Positions 46,701 to 57,857 of a DNA stretch of 64,000 nt are shown in pieces (positions within the stretch are counted from its first letter, which is position 1; the number at the start of each line of letters is the position of its first letter). This DNA comes from Acorus gramineus (Eukaryota; Streptophyta; Magnoliopsida; Acorales; Acoraceae). Location: positions 15,975,116 to 16,039,115 of the forward strand of contig CM060856.1 of the NCBI GenBank assembly GCA_030737835.1, read 5' to 3'. The position numbers and the translations under genes are program-made. The notes below the pieces were generated by a model, which made no database searches, had not been told where the DNA came from, and saw nothing but the letters and a program-made list of their open reading frames with translations.

Positions 46701-48328
46701 AAAAAAATCACTATTTGCAAAATATACCTGATTATTTATTATTTTCAATAATATTATTCAAAAAGATTTAAATTGTACATGAACGTTATTTTTTTTTTAT
46801 CAATTCAAACGGTATCGTTGGTTCAAATGGTGTATTTTTATAAGATAGGGTTGGTTGAGGGGTATATAACTATATATGCATAAAACTCATGTTCATTTGT
46901 AACATATCTTTTTTATGTGTAATTTCATAATAAATTTTATAAGATTTTTATTTAATCATTATTAAAATTTTCATCATATCATTTATGTATATATAACATA
47001 GTATATTATATTGCATATAAATGAATTGAAAAAAATTGAGGGTACTGATTGTGGGCAGCATTTGTAAAATATTTTTTTTATTTACACGCATGTGGGGGGA
47101 AGACTAGTTAAACTCTATACATTAGTAGCTATTTCATTTCTCAGGGGAAAAATAGACATGAAGAGCGCACACATTGTAATTTACTCAAATCTATCTATGT
47201 ATTCTTTTTTGCAGTTATTGGTAAGCCCTGATTGGCAAGTTGTGGCTGGAGAAGAAAGCCAACAAGTTGAGACACAAAACAGGAGACAACTGAGGGAGTT
47301 AGAAGCGGTCTTTCCACGTTTGTCATCTATTCCTCCAAGGTATAACCCACCTTGCCTTATTCTCGTGATTACCCCGTAAACTTGGTTTCCCTTAGTAGCC
47401 TTACCCTTTAGTCAATCCATCTCCATTCAGCCCTATTGTTACATCAGAAGTACAAGAGGAGCTATACAACGATCTTCGAACTCCTATTATCCCAGTCATC
47501 CCTATTGAAGATGAGGTGATGGAACAACCATATTCAGTTGCTCAAATGAGTATGTCCCATGGATCAGATCAGCCCGTCATTGCACCCAAAAGCATGCTTG
47601 AGTCATTGCCAGTTCTGCCTTCCGATCAAAAAATGATGGCTGGGATCATGGCTGGGGTGGAACCGGACGTGGCAGCTGCAGCCTCTGCGGCCCTTACAGT
47701 TCTAATGAGAACAAGTGAGCAGGGCAGTTTAATCAACCCAGACCTGCTCATCAACATTTTAAGCAACCCAGAAATGTTAGAGAATTTGGTGTCTGATTTC
47801 GCCAAGCCCACCAGCAAGAATGGTATCCTTCAACAGAAAATAGATCTGAAACAGATTCCAGTTGTTACCACACCTGCTCCTCCACTAGTTCATGTCAACA
47901 CGCCGAGACAATGCTATTCAGGTATAAATCCAGTCATACCACCACCTGTCAATGCAACTCCTCAGCCTCCCGTCGTGAATGCTACACCGCCCGTGAAGGA
48001 CATCAACTACTACAAGAGCTTGATTCAACAACACGGCAGCGATAGGCAAGAAGAAGGTCCTGATAGGAGCAACGTGAGGTTTGGGAACCAGCAGAATCGC
48101 CACACATCGCCGCCGGACGTGGGATTTACTAAGAGGAACGAGCAGCAGCAGCAGCAGCGAAAGACACAGATTGCAAAACCGTGTCTGTATTTCAACACCT
48201 GGAAGGGGTGCATTCATGGGGCGAACTGCTTGTACTTGCATGATGCGACGCTCTCGCATCAGGAGCAGCCACCGCCACCGAGTTCAAAGAGGATGAAAGT
48301 AGACAAGGAGATTGCTGGCAAGAGTTGA
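34733..48328 (+). CDS. CCCH zinc-finger protein, C3H6/LUMINIDEPENDENS-like
   Basis: Four exons: 34733-34792, 45924-46133, 47215-47339 and 47431-48328, all GT-AG and in frame, giving 430 aa. The N-terminus GLKLKRVSWAQEENLCQ-VRLF, the APGF and IPLIKWQIPPK motifs and DWQVVAGEES match plant zinc-finger CCCH protein 6/30-type sequences. One C-X8-C-X5-C-X3-H finger (about residues 382-401, CLYFNTWKGC...CLYLH) sits near the C-terminus, followed by a basic SSKRMKV tail that may act as a nuclear signal. These proteins are thought to bind RNA or act in nuclear regulation; the exact role is unknown. For exon 4, the acceptor at 47411 would put the frame out, while the one at 47430 restores it. Intron 1 spans 11.1 kb. 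Confidence 0.9.
38970..39142 (+). mobile_element. Diverged Au-like SINE
   Basis: The order of motifs matches the plant Au SINE family. GGGGCTACTG begins the element; an A-box-like GGAGCAATGGTGAAGTG is followed by a B-box-like TTTGAATCTTG. Then come AGCAATTTTGTGCAAA, an AAGGTTAGG stretch, CCCCTCCCAGAACTCCAC and a terminal GGATGATGGGT. Many substitutions show age. No clear target duplication was found. Confidence 0.6.
39965..40580 (-). mobile_element. MITE of the GCGTTTGRAT family, split by a second MITE
   Basis: The outer ends are AGGCCTCGTTTGGATA and the inverse TATCTAAACGCGGCCT (14 of 16 matches). Internal motifs match 6628-6825 in the opposite orientation (CACAAGATTCTAA, GAATCTTAGTGTTTCAG). 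The element is interrupted at about 40151 by the nested element. Confidence 0.65.
40151..40539. mobile_element. Nested MITE with long terminal inverted repeats
   Basis: The left end, GGTCCATTTGGTATCACTTA..., is matched by an inverted right end of about 75 bp. Both ends contain CTTAATTAARCAGAAAGCT and AAAAGTGTTG motifs. The length is about 390 bp, with no coding capacity. It lies inside the element 39965-40580. Confidence 0.7.
42848..42871. repeat. Poly-G tract
   Basis: Two G runs (8 and about 13) broken by one T, inside CCCH intron 1. Potential G-quadruplex or slippage site. Confidence 0.9.
43219..43440 (-). mobile_element. tRNA-derived SINE with target-site duplication
   Basis: On the minus strand, TAGCACAACGG fits Pol III box A and GGTTCGAATCT fits box B, about 45 bp apart in a tRNA-like head. 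A tRNA-unrelated body follows, and the element ends in an A-rich tail (plus-strand T run at 43219-43240). Perfect 15-bp direct repeats TATTATATGGTAGTT flank it at 43204-43218 and 43441-43455. No match to a named family came to mind. Confidence 0.8.
43389..43783 (+). repeat. 196-bp tandem duplication including the SINE head
   Basis: Unit 1 is 43389-43584 and unit 2 is 43585-43783. Both begin TATCGGTAACACC and end AAGATCCCACGTG. The unit spans the SINE 5' end (box A but not box B), the target duplication and flanking DNA. A few substitutions and a 3-bp insertion separate the units. Confidence 0.85.
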
Positions 48329-51300
48329 AATAAGTGTTTTTTTTTTTTTTTTTTTTGAGCGTTATATACACAGTCGTTATCCTTCTTTCATTCATTTCAG
48401 ATTTTTTTTTTTCCAAAGATATGCCTGGCATTTGCTTTTCTGGTTCGCCTCCTTTTTGCACATGAATTTCCCGTGGCTTGTTACAAAAACTATGAAGTGT
48501 TTGTGTTTATTCTAAAAATAGCATTATTAGAATAGATAATTTTGATCTTTCAAGTGTTACTGTTATGCACCATGCACTAGAAAAAAGTATTCAACAATTG
48601 ATGTTCAAAAAAATTCGCAGATGTCTCAAGATCTTAAATATTTTCAAGATAGACATAAAAGTGTATTTCTTTGAAAAGGTTGATTTAGATATTTAGTTTT
48701 TCAATGAGAATAACAAAAAAACACAACCAAACAAAAAATCACACATTCCATTGATAAAATTATTTATTTCTAAAATAAATATGGATTCCGAAATAACTTA
48801 TGTCTCTACTCAAACGGACATGAAATGTTTATTTTTTTTCTCTACGAATACAATTGCAACCTGTGCATCATTTTCAAATAGATTTGATTTTTCATTGATC
48901 AATCACAACATAATTATTTAAAAAGCACTCATGACGTTCAATTCAGTCGGGAAAAGAAACACTTTTTCCTCTTGTAACCACAAATCAACAAGATGTCATA
49001 ATCAAACTCCACCCCAACCTAAAATGGCTACCGGTCCATCCACCGCAAGGTCACGATCATGGGCATCACCGGCCAGGACGGCTCAAGCGAGTCTGCCAAG
49101 TCCTCCTGAAGAAGGGGCAGGCTATTTCAACACCAAGTGTCTTGACCACCCTCAAACAAGAGCCACCGGTGCATGAAACAACAGCTTCATATATCAGTCA
49201 TGGAAGGTCACACCCAGTTCACACCCCAGCATGCCTTGATGAGGATCTCTGTTTCCTCAGAGTCTGCTTGTCTCAATGCCTAATTATGCCATCTGATACA
49301 AAAGATGTGATACATCTGAATAAGTGCAAATGACCATAAATATGCATGCCGACATAATTAAATGCTTCAGTCATACTGTTTCAGAAGAAAAAAAATCACA
49401 GTTCTTATATGTGTTTTCATTGGGCTATCGGCAGTTCGATGCACCTAATGGCCAAGGAGAAGGCCACATCAAATGCAACTGGTCTCAATATGTGATAGGA
49501 TCTGATCACCATAATTGGAACAACAGAACTTTGTGACCCTGTACATTTGAAGATGCTCATGGCTTGTATACTGATAATAAGACAATGATATCTGCTAGAT
49601 CTAAATGGTGATTCATTTCAGTAATGACCAATAAAACAAGAAGCTCTAATCATCTTAGAACTTGCTTTATCCAGATAATTGTATATCAAATGCGATCTTG
49701 CGGACTTTCACGTTGATAGAGGAACAACATAAATTTACACAAGGGAATGGAGACATTCACTTTCAGTTGCATGGCCGTGATAAGACAACTGAATTCTATT
49801 AAATGAGATGGTGAATAAATTGAGTATGAATTTGCAATTGTGCATTATGAGATAGCTATAGACATCTAGCAAGTTCTATTCTTTAATTGTAGTCTCATAC
49901 AAGCAGAGAAATTTGCTATATAAGAGACATAGCAACAAAGAGAAATTAGTACTGCGGAATCTTAACAAGTCAACATTTTAGTATACTTCTTCCCTATGGA
50001 TTCTATCTTCAAACTCCAAGGACAGATTTATTTGAAGACAGGTTTTATTTGAAATATCTATTAACTATCATGAATATTCTATTCAACTGACAGAGTCATT
50101 AAATAAAGTCAATGTAAACTGTATTAGCTACTGTAAAGCTCCCCATACTTTGGCAAGACAACAACTTGTTATAACCGGTGCAAAAACATACAATATAAAA
50201 ATTGTTTGATTAGTCGATTCATGCTAATTTCAGTAATCCATCATACATTTATCCCACCTCTTAAGCATCAAAGAAAAAGTGAATGTTTGACCCGTATCTG
50301 TCCACACAGTAGATCTCTTACTGTGCAGTCATCAGAAGCCATGCATCTCTGTAGGAGCATGAACTATGGCAGTGTCCAAACTTTGGATAAGCCATCCATA
50401 ATGCTCCAACTATCGGTATTGTCATTATGTCGTATAACATGCAGAAGATAACCAGTAAAATAGCAATATATGCCCTACAACCTAAAAAGCAAAATGCATT
50501 ACCTACCGCACAAGATTAATAATTTTGTTTCTAATATTAAATTACAGATCTCACGAAAGAAACATTCATGGTAAGGCAACAAATGAGCTCACAATTTAAG
50601 ATGTAAAGTTTAACATCAGGCCACTAAATTTACTACATTTAGACAAGGATTATTGGGTACTTAATGTAAGCAACTACAACTGTAGTTGCTGGACAATTTT
50701 TTCTGAAATAGAAAAGATCAAAAGGAAACCTATAGCTCCCCCTGGTCACATGCAGACAAATTATAAGGCCTATAAATATTTAAACACATACAAAGAAAAT
50801 GCATCATGATATTCTTATGCTCCATACACAAACAAAGTTGGCTTAAAACAGACTTCGATGATATGGGGACCAAGGAATGGAAAACCCTTTCTGCTTTGTA
50901 TATCATGTTTACACACAACTCAAATGTCTCAATAACAAATTCCAATGATTCCATAAACATAACAAGGCTTTTTAGATAAATGCTTTACTTTCAACTTTGC
51001 ATCTATGCCAATACGTGCAGTTACATTCAGCATTGATTAGACTTCTACGTCGATTCTTTTACAGGGTTCCACGAAACTATAGGAATTTCAACTGTAGTAT
51101 GCACTTACAAAAATCAGAAGAAATCTGTTTTAGAAATGCCCTTCTCACTTGAATTTATTCAAAAACAGTTGTCAGATGAGATGGTGGTACAGGGTAGAGA
51201 CAGGATGAGAAAATACATTAACAACAAAAATAACATAATCAGATTGTCATGAGGCATTTGTTTATGACATGAAGTATTTAAAAAAAAAAAAAATGAAAAC

Positions 51301-51600
51301 TATAAAAGGATCAAGCACCATAAATAACAAAAGAGACATTTTTCCAACTTGTGAATCCTCTAATTATTTTATTGTTCATAAATTAATTGTGAACAGAACA
51401 TATGCTACTCTCAAGTGACAGATTTGATATTGACCTGAACTGATCCCAATTCCCAAGCCACTGAGAATCAAATAATTATACAATTAAATCAACAGCAATG
51501 ACAACCCATAAGTGATCTGCAACAAATTCCAGCAATGACATCTATTCAATTATCTAAAAAAGAAAAACCAAGATTCAATCTTTCGTGTCTAATCACACTC
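48329..51600. other. 3' UTR of the CCCH gene and DNA without a recognised gene
   Basis: Poly-T runs at 48339 and 48402 follow the CCCH stop codon. A moderately GC-rich patch at 49020-49260 is open in two plus-strand frames but has no recognised motif. Minus-strand exon-like segments (for example 51436-51461, between an AG and a GT) are too short to judge. No RNA gene is seen. Confidence 0.4.
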
Positions 51601-51905
51601 CGTTGTTGGAAATGTGGGGGAACGGAACATACCCAGGTGAGAATTGATCAAGTAGTTGGACCCACGCACGTTTTTCCCCGCATAAGGGGCAAGTGATCCA
51701 GTCGGGACGTCCGCGACAAGTTCGGATGGACTTCCCGGTTCCGGAAGAGAAGAGGGTCCACCATTATCGCCTTCTGATGGAATCTATGACGAGCACTGGA
51801 CGATTAACAAAAGATGAGGTTGACATACCCTAATAAATCCGAGAGAGAGACGGGAGAGAGAGAGAGAGAGAGAGAGTTTTCTTTGCCTTGTTGAAAACTT
51901 GAAAT
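51600..51905 (-). other. Possible 5' exon of an unidentified minus-strand gene
   Basis: The patch is GC-richer than its surroundings. Read on the minus strand it has a CT-rich leader, then a frame giving GGPSSLPEPGSPSELVADVP and further to NYLINSHL. It closes at a strong GTATGT donor around 51632-51637. No ATG opens that frame after an upstream TAG. A different frame has an ATG in good context (38 codons). No family was recognised. It could be a leader exon or a noncoding transcript. Confidence 0.3.
51853..51876. repeat. (GA)n microsatellite
   Basis: About 12 GA units (CT on the minus strand), in the presumed leader of the minus-strand unit. Confidence 0.9.
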
Positions 51906-52563
51906 GGAAGAGGAGGGAGAGGGACTTCCGCCGCCGCTTCATTCATGCGTCAAGTGCTCTCTCTCGAAGACCTCTCTCTGTTACCCCTATTTTTATTTTG
52001 ATTTTTTGGGCCAATTTTAAGCTCATTTTCAATTCTCATATTTATTGATATATAGAATTAAGTTGTTACATACTTCATGACTGTAAGATAAAATGATATT
52101 TTTATTTGATTATATTTTAAATTATTTTTGTTAAAAAAATATAATAATAAAGTTTTTGTTATTTAGAAAAAATTTGAATAATGTGTTAATAAGAATTTAT
52201 AAAAGATGAAAAAATGTTAATAATTGATTTATAAGAGGTGATGGCGGTTGATTGACAGTGAACTCACGTATTTTTTTGGGTTGAATAACGTGGAATAAAT
52301 TTATTCTAGGGGTTGACTAGAATTCATATATCACTTTATACCAGTTAATTTTGACATACAGAATCTCATTTATTTTATCATTCCAAACACTCATTTTGAA
52401 ATTATTCCGACCATGATTCCTTACTTGGACAGGGTGCAAATATCTAACTTATGTCATTTTAGATATTTTCTCAAACTTCTTTCCACTTATTTATTCTCGA
52501 ACCAAACAGGAGCTTAAGATCTATTTGGTATTCAATCATTGAACCAAACACAAAAAATACATG

Positions 52564-53435
52564 CAGTGGTGGAGCCAGGAATTTACTTTAATAGGGCAAT
52601 TTTTAAATCCAATCTTTCATTTTTTTTCTCCTATAAATAACAATCAATCAAATTTGTATTTTTATAAAAAGTAAGATTATTTTTATTAAATAGTAAGAGG
52701 ACTATAGAAATGGCATTACACATAACTATTCATAAAGTAAAAAAATAAATGATTATCTATGAACATATTTCGTAATTCTAACAAAATGAGAGTGTGTGAG
52801 AGAGTGCTGCAAGACAAATATAAAATATAAATTTATCTAAAACATAAAAAAATATCAACCAAACCAAAACATTTAGCTCTCCTTTTATCACTATTGTATA
52901 TAGAGATATTTATGCGGGGGCTGAAATGAATGTCTCCTCTTCCAGGCTAAACAAGATCAATCACAAATGTTTATTGGATATGGATATGTCCCTAAAAAAC
53001 TTAAATTTTTTTTAAAAAAATAAAAAAATTAATGAAAGTCTTGATGGCCCGGTAGAGGCAGCTATAGCCATGTCCCTGAAAGGTTAAAGAAATAGAAAAT
53101 GATACACTCAATCACATTCACCAATCAAAACATATAATGAACAACATCCAATGAAATATATGTTTTGATAAAAAAATGCATCTCGCTCTATTTCGAGTTG
53201 AATGAACTCATTTTTAGTAAGTGCAAGAAAAAATTTAGTGAGGTATATACATCATCTAATGAGATATATGCTTCACTGAGTTTATAACGAGATATATAAA
53301 TATGTATTTTAGACTGAGAAAAAAACTGAGTATAACAGCACTCAAAAAGAAAAATGATACCAAAGCAAATGAACAAATTAATGATGGGCCAACGGGCAGC
53401 TGTCCTCACTAGGCCCAACATGGCTCCGCCCTTGA
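52564..53435. mobile_element. GGTGGAGCCAGG-type non-autonomous element
   Basis: The left end is CAGTGGTGGAGCCAGGAATTT and the right end AACATGGCTCCGCCCTTG, an imperfect inverted pair. GGGGGCTGAAATG near 52916 is another motif often seen in such elements. No domains are seen. Related to 7881-8416. Confidence 0.45.
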
Positions 53436-56400
53436 GTAGATGGTTGCAGTTGACTAATCGGTGAGATTAGAGGGATATTTTGAATGACAAAAATTGTGAT
53501 TACAGAAGTTCCAATGTCTAGATTCCTGGGAATGCTAGGTTTATAAACCCAATATTTGGACCGGTGAATAACCGAAATGCCCCGACAACTTTTCTCTTAT
53601 TAGAAACTTATATATACCTCCAACCACTACAACATTTGCCTTCTCTCTTCACATTCCAGCCGCCTCACCCATTGAAAACCCTCCCCGTTTGAATAGAGAA
53701 TTAAGTTATTATAAGATTTATGACTATTCTAGTATAGATAAAGAATATATGTTTTTTATTTAGTTGTATTTTTAATCATTCTAGTTAGAAAACGTTGTAA
53801 TAAAGTTTTTGTTGTTTTGTTGATCATGGATAAATTATGGATAAAATGTGAATAAGGTGTATATTTAAAAAGAAAAAAATAATTTGACATATGGACCCCT
53901 AATTTATAATAAGTGATGATAATTGATTTGACAGTAAGATTCACATATTCAAGTAGACTGAATAACATAGAATAATTTAACTCCAAGAGATAGCAGAAAT
54001 AATCATACCATTTTATATCAGTTAATTCTGGTATACAAATTCTTATTTATTTCAATCTTTTAAGAACCTATTTTTTTTCTTATTTGAACTGTTTTTAATT
54101 ATTGCAGTGCCTATTCTCGAACCCCCTGTATGGCATGAAACATAAGGCAAGAATAATGAAGAATAGATGAGAATAACTAAAAAAAATTGTTTGTTTTGAT
54201 AGAATAAACCCCGATAGTTATGTCTGGATAAACTAGGATAAATCCTGTAACTATTCTAAGGAAATGTTGGAATTGATTATCAAGGCTTATCTATATCAAT
54301 GGATAAAAATATCCTTATTTGTCATTTTAAAAAATTTATCTCACCTAACATTCTCATACAGATTTCAAAAACTGTCACATCTATCAAATCAATCATATAT
54401 CTCTCACACTATTCCTAGGGGATATAATTGTCATTTAAAAAATCATAAACTCTTATTTATCTTTTATCAACTATTTATCATTACTTTATCCAAGGTGAAC
54501 CAAACAACAAAAAAGTCATTTTTATGTTTCTCAATGAGAATAACAAAAAAGACAACCAAACAAAAAATTGTTTATTCAACCTGAATTGTTATTTATCTTA
54601 ATATAACTATCAGGAGTGAATAACCTAATGTCACAACCAAACAATGACATAAAACTATATCTACCCGCTACATCCGATGGGTTCCATGGGTTGAAATATA
54701 TTTTTGTTTTTTGTGCAGTGTGGAGTATAGATCTTTAACATTATAAGTTTGACATCACATCTACTTTTATTTATTTTTATTTTTTTTGTCTTCTCAACAC
54801 ATTTTTATACCAGTATCCATTCAATGTTCTTGTTAACATTCTTGCAATGTTGATTCCATTACATGGTTTCTCTATTTTGTTTAATCATTCCAAAATTTCG
54901 GGTTATACAGTTTTGAAGTTGGGTGTTGGATTCCATATATGTTCATTGGTTATTCTATATCAAATGCTATTTTTTGGGGATGGCTGAACACAGTTTATTA
55001 ATAGGGTTTCATATGTATGTGCAGATAGGTTTGGGTTTCAAAAGAATTAATTGTTGCTGAAGAAATAAGAATCTTAAATCATTGCGGGTGCCGCCATCTA
55101 TGGCTTTCTGTGGAGTCCTCGAGGGGAGGGAGAAGGAAGGTTCCTTTTGGAAAGAAAAAGATAATTTTAGGGTTTCACAATGAGAGAAACATGACCATGA
55201 GCTGTGATTGTGACTTTTCAGTTGTGGGCAATTTGGGTATATTATCATTGTCATGTATATGGATTTATTTTCTTACCAAACAAAAAATTGAGTTTTGAAA
55301 AGTTGATTTACAACTTATCAATGCATTGTCAAACATGATTTGTAAAATTCGTCTACTGGAAACAATGATGGAAAACCCAAGTTAAAACCAGCTTTTATCT
55401 AATCATAGCTTTTAAATCGTGCTACCAAATGTACCATTAGAATCATTCATTCTTATGATTCTTAAATTTTATAATTTTTTATAAACATTTTTTATTAAAT
55501 TTATTTTATAGAGTCAGGTAAAATTGAATTTTTAAAGAAAAAATTTCATTCTCGACTAAAGTTATCAAATTGATCTTTTATTTTACTTTCATGGTCTATC
55601 TATTTTTCTGGGAGAATGATGATGTTGTTACTTGCACCAATTATTAATTGGACATTTTTTCTTTTCTGATACATTTGCAAGCTTTTGATCATGTCCTCAA
55701 ATCAAATTTAACATAAGGTGATACTTTTCTTTGGACGTGATAAATATAAGGAGGATTAGGATGACAGGATGTTTCACCCATTAGTATTTGAGATCCAATA
55801 ATTTTGAACATGAAACTTATATTTGCCTAAGCAAGGAATCAAACAGTATGAGTTACATCATATTTGCCCTCATAGTCTCATGTCTATTGTTTTAATATAA
55901 ACTTATTAGAGTTGGGTGTCATTTTCAGGAAAGCTTTATGGTGTGTACTACTCTGCAGTCAAAGAGAGAAGATAGTGACCATCGACCAACTTAAGCTGAT
56001 CAATTCATTGTGTTAATTGGCCAACAAGTGAACTCGTCTATTAAGGAGAATCAATTCTTTCACATATTCTGATTCTTAGGTAGTGTTTGGAAAGACGTTT
56101 GAGAAATAAGATTTTAAATAAAGTGGTTTAAATATATTTTGATTTCTGGAAAGCGCATTTTCTGTATTTTTTAAAAAACAACATTTTTATACTTTTTGAA
56201 ATCTATTTGATAATATTTTTGAATTTTTTACTTAATTAAAAAATAAAATCACCTTCAATCGTGTTATCAAAGAGACCTTTAATGATTCAATTTGGGTGCA
56301 TTGAATAGACTGAAAATTAAAAAGGGATCCAAAGAAAATGATGCATAATGGTGACTTATTCAGTATCATCTTTACAAACCTATATATTAAAATAATTGCT

Positions 56401-57848
56401 GTGGTTTGATGACACAGACATTTTATAAGCCTCTAACTATATATGAAAATATCATTTTTTATGGGTAAGTGCTTTATTTTTTATTTTTTTAATCCATAAA
56501 AAAAGGTACTTTCTGTGGGCTTACATCTCTCAGAGGAGAGGATACCTCAAAGAATTAAATCATTGATGTTTATTTTCATTACAAATTTACATTTTTAGGA
56601 CTTGAAAGTTTTTAAGAATGTTAATGTTTTGTATTGACATAGTACTAATACAAATGCACATGCAATGTGCACTCATCAAAATTGATTAACAAAGTTTGTT
56701 TCTTATATTGATTGAACCATATGAATTTTAACTATGGCTTCAATAATTGAACTGTTTATGAAAATGATAGGGTTTATGATCACTGATTCAATAGTCAGAG
56801 TCAATCAGAATTAAATCATGATATCATCATCGTAACATTATCATAATATAATAAATATATTAAATATTAACTAATAATTATCAAAAATAAAAAAAATCAA
56901 ATATATTGAATTTTGTGCTATACTTTTTTTGATGGCTATATAACACCTTCCTATAATCTCTTTTTGACAAATAACAATGGTAATTAATCAAATTGATCTA
57001 ATTGGTCCGTCCAATCAATCTTTCTGACATTTATTTTAAAATAACTACTTTTCAAATGATATCAAAATTCGAATGAAACATGGAATAAATAACATTTCAA
57101 TAAGTTTGCGTGGATCCCTATTTGTTTATCTTCAAGGAAGCTAAAGGCATGAATAACCCAAACATTAATTACAAGTTATTCTAATAAGGTCAAATTGTCC
57201 TCTATTACCTCGGAATAACAGCATGAACTATCTATGAATTAAGAGCTACTGATTCAATAGTTGGGTTTATCAAATTTAAACAATAACACTATCATAACAT
57301 AATAAATATTTTAATTATTATTATTAAATAAATAAATTTATAAAAAATATTACATAATTATCAAGCCTTAATTTTAATATATTTTAAGCTTTTAACCAAT
57401 ACATAATTTTATTATATAAAATTTAAATTTTTTATTAATTTAATATTTTAATAAATAATTAATCACAATTTTTATAAATAAATCAATAACGGGTTGGTCG
57501 GTTCCAAAAAAATTCGTTGATTCAACCAATAATTTAATTATTTTTCTACCGATATTCTATATCATTAGATTTTAAAAATCAATTAAAACATATAGAGATA
57601 TTTTTGGATAAATAGCAAACTTTACAGCTTAGGTTATACGTACAAGCTTCCCGTCGCAGTTTATGCGATCACAACATATCCACATCCAAAGCCTCCCCCA
57701 TTTAAGTGATTCTCAACCGTCTGATGGATAGGTTCCTGATGGTCCACGGTGGTCCACGCAGGAAATGGATGGATCTGGACGCAACATTATAGGTGATATG
57801 ACGTTCCTGTCCCCGAGGTCACGCCACAAAATACCAACACGAGAGGGG
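53436..57848. other. AT-rich intergenic DNA upstream of RMD5
   Basis: No gene is recognised. A slightly GC-richer stretch at 55080-55215 (TGCGGGTGCCGCC...) has no recognisable protein in any frame. Words such as AATAACAAAAAAGACAACCAAACAAA near 54540 recur near 48710 and suggest dispersed repeats. The last 200 bp before 57849 are GC-richer promoter DNA. Confidence 0.4.
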
Positions 57849-57857
57849 TATAAAAGG
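57849..57857 (+). promoter_or_regulatory. TATA box of RMD5
   Basis: TATAAAAGG is about 134 bp before the first leader ATG (57983), placing a transcription start near 57880. Confidence 0.6.

Noticed and set aside
47340-47411. Use of the acceptor at 47411 for CCCH exon 4
   Set aside because: It shifts the frame and meets a stop soon after; the acceptor at 47430 has a good pyrimidine tract and keeps the conserved PIIPVIPIEDE frame.
49020-49260. GC-richer patch open in two plus-strand frames; one frame reads ITGQDGS, as in GDP-mannose dehydratase
   Set aside because: Only seven residues match, and the frame closes within a few codons without the rest of the Rossmann fold. Treated as coincidence.
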